From positions 11,599-17,934 of the forward strand of contig PMHN01000065.1 of assembly GCA_003156695.1 (NCBI GenBank): DNA of 6,336 bases, written 5' to 3'. Source of the DNA: Gammaproteobacteria bacterium. Lineage in GTDB: Bacteria; Pseudomonadota; Gammaproteobacteria; Steroidobacterales; Steroidobacteraceae. The notes beneath the pieces were generated by a model that made no database searches, had not been told where the DNA came from, and saw nothing but the letters and a program-made list of their open reading frames with translations. The stretch's first letter is position 1, and every line of letters begins with the position of its first letter. The position numbers and the translations under genes are program-made. This document shows, in pieces, positions 6,221-6,336 of this stretch.

Positions 6221-6336
6221 GCGATCGGCATCTGAAGGGGCAGGCGTTGTCCGGGGTCCGTTGGATAGTGACCGCTCGCGTCCTGGTGCAACTCATTACC
6301 TGGCCCACGACCATCATCGTCATGCGCCTGTTACAT
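6217..6336 (+). CDS. Wzx-type polysaccharide flippase, N-terminal fragment (runs off window)
   Basis: Only the first 40 codons are present and the frame is open to the window edge. The opening MSDRHLKGQALSGVRW, followed by a hydrophobic helix (about 17-38, ending IIVMRLL), is typical of MATE/MOP-superfamily oligosaccharide flippases (RfbX/WzxC-like), which usually begin with a short polar segment, a GVRW-type motif and TM1 ending in ARLL or MRLL. The full protein would move undecaprenyl-linked repeat units across the inner membrane. ATG 6217 is chosen because it fits this N-terminus and overlaps the upstream stop as ATGA, though no strong ribosome binding site precedes it. Its presence points to a Wzx/Wzy-dependent pathway fed into the chain-length and export proteins at the left of the window. 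Confidence 0.75.
   Translation, partial: MSDRHLKGQALSGVRWIVTARVLVQLITWPTTIIVMRLLH

Noticed and set aside
5892..6323. N-terminal extension of the ATP-grasp frame on the minus strand up to 6323
   Set aside because: It would run antisense through the flippase start and the small ORF, has non-coding-like codon use near the core, and no family motif begins before residue 1 of the GTG 5891 reading.
1..6336. CRISPR arrays, tRNA or rRNA genes, insertion sequences, phage genes
   Set aside because: No spaced repeat array, cloverleaf-like sequence, transposase or terminal inverted repeat was seen on either strand.

Overview
The window is a stretch of a GC-rich bacterial chromosome whose codons strongly favour G or C at the third position. 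It carries part of an exopolysaccharide (capsule-like) biosynthesis and export locus. The first three genes closely resemble the families found next to the XrtA exosortase (PEP-CTERM type EPS loci). Together with the general character of the proteins, this suggests a Gram-negative proteobacterium, most likely a high-GC gammaproteobacterium. That assignment is inference, because no rRNA or other marker gene is present.

Left part, plus strand (about 50-4651): four tightly packed genes that look like one operon. They encode a Wza/KpsD-type outer-membrane export lipoprotein, a Wzz-like chain-length determinant (PCP), a cytoplasmic bacterial tyrosine autokinase, and an outer-membrane beta-barrel protein. 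The second gene starts 10 nt after the first stops and has a good ribosome binding site. The third starts 28 nt further on. The fourth overlaps the end of the kinase gene by 20 nt. Together they would form a trans-envelope machine: kinase and PCP control chain length at the inner membrane, the export lipoprotein makes the periplasmic/outer-membrane conduit, and the barrel protein probably assists export at the outer membrane.

Middle, minus strand (4707-5891): a convergent gene for an ATP-grasp ligase, separated from the barrel gene by about 55 nt containing a hairpin. Its location suggests amino-acid or other amide decoration of the polysaccharide or a precursor, but the substrate is unknown.

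Right part (5892-6336): a divergent intergenic region of roughly 200 nt with lower GC at would-be third codon positions, a short direct repeat and a plausible -10 box. It is followed by a possible 42-aa ORF whose stop overlaps (ATGA) the start of a Wzx-type flippase gene that runs off the window. Core assembly, export and length-control functions are therefore visible; glycosyltransferases, polymerase and any exosortase would lie outside.

Nothing here is a clearly new system. The points most worth a second look are the ATP-grasp enzyme in this context, the small ORF coupled to the flippase, and the three heptapeptide repeats behind the barrel protein's signal peptide.
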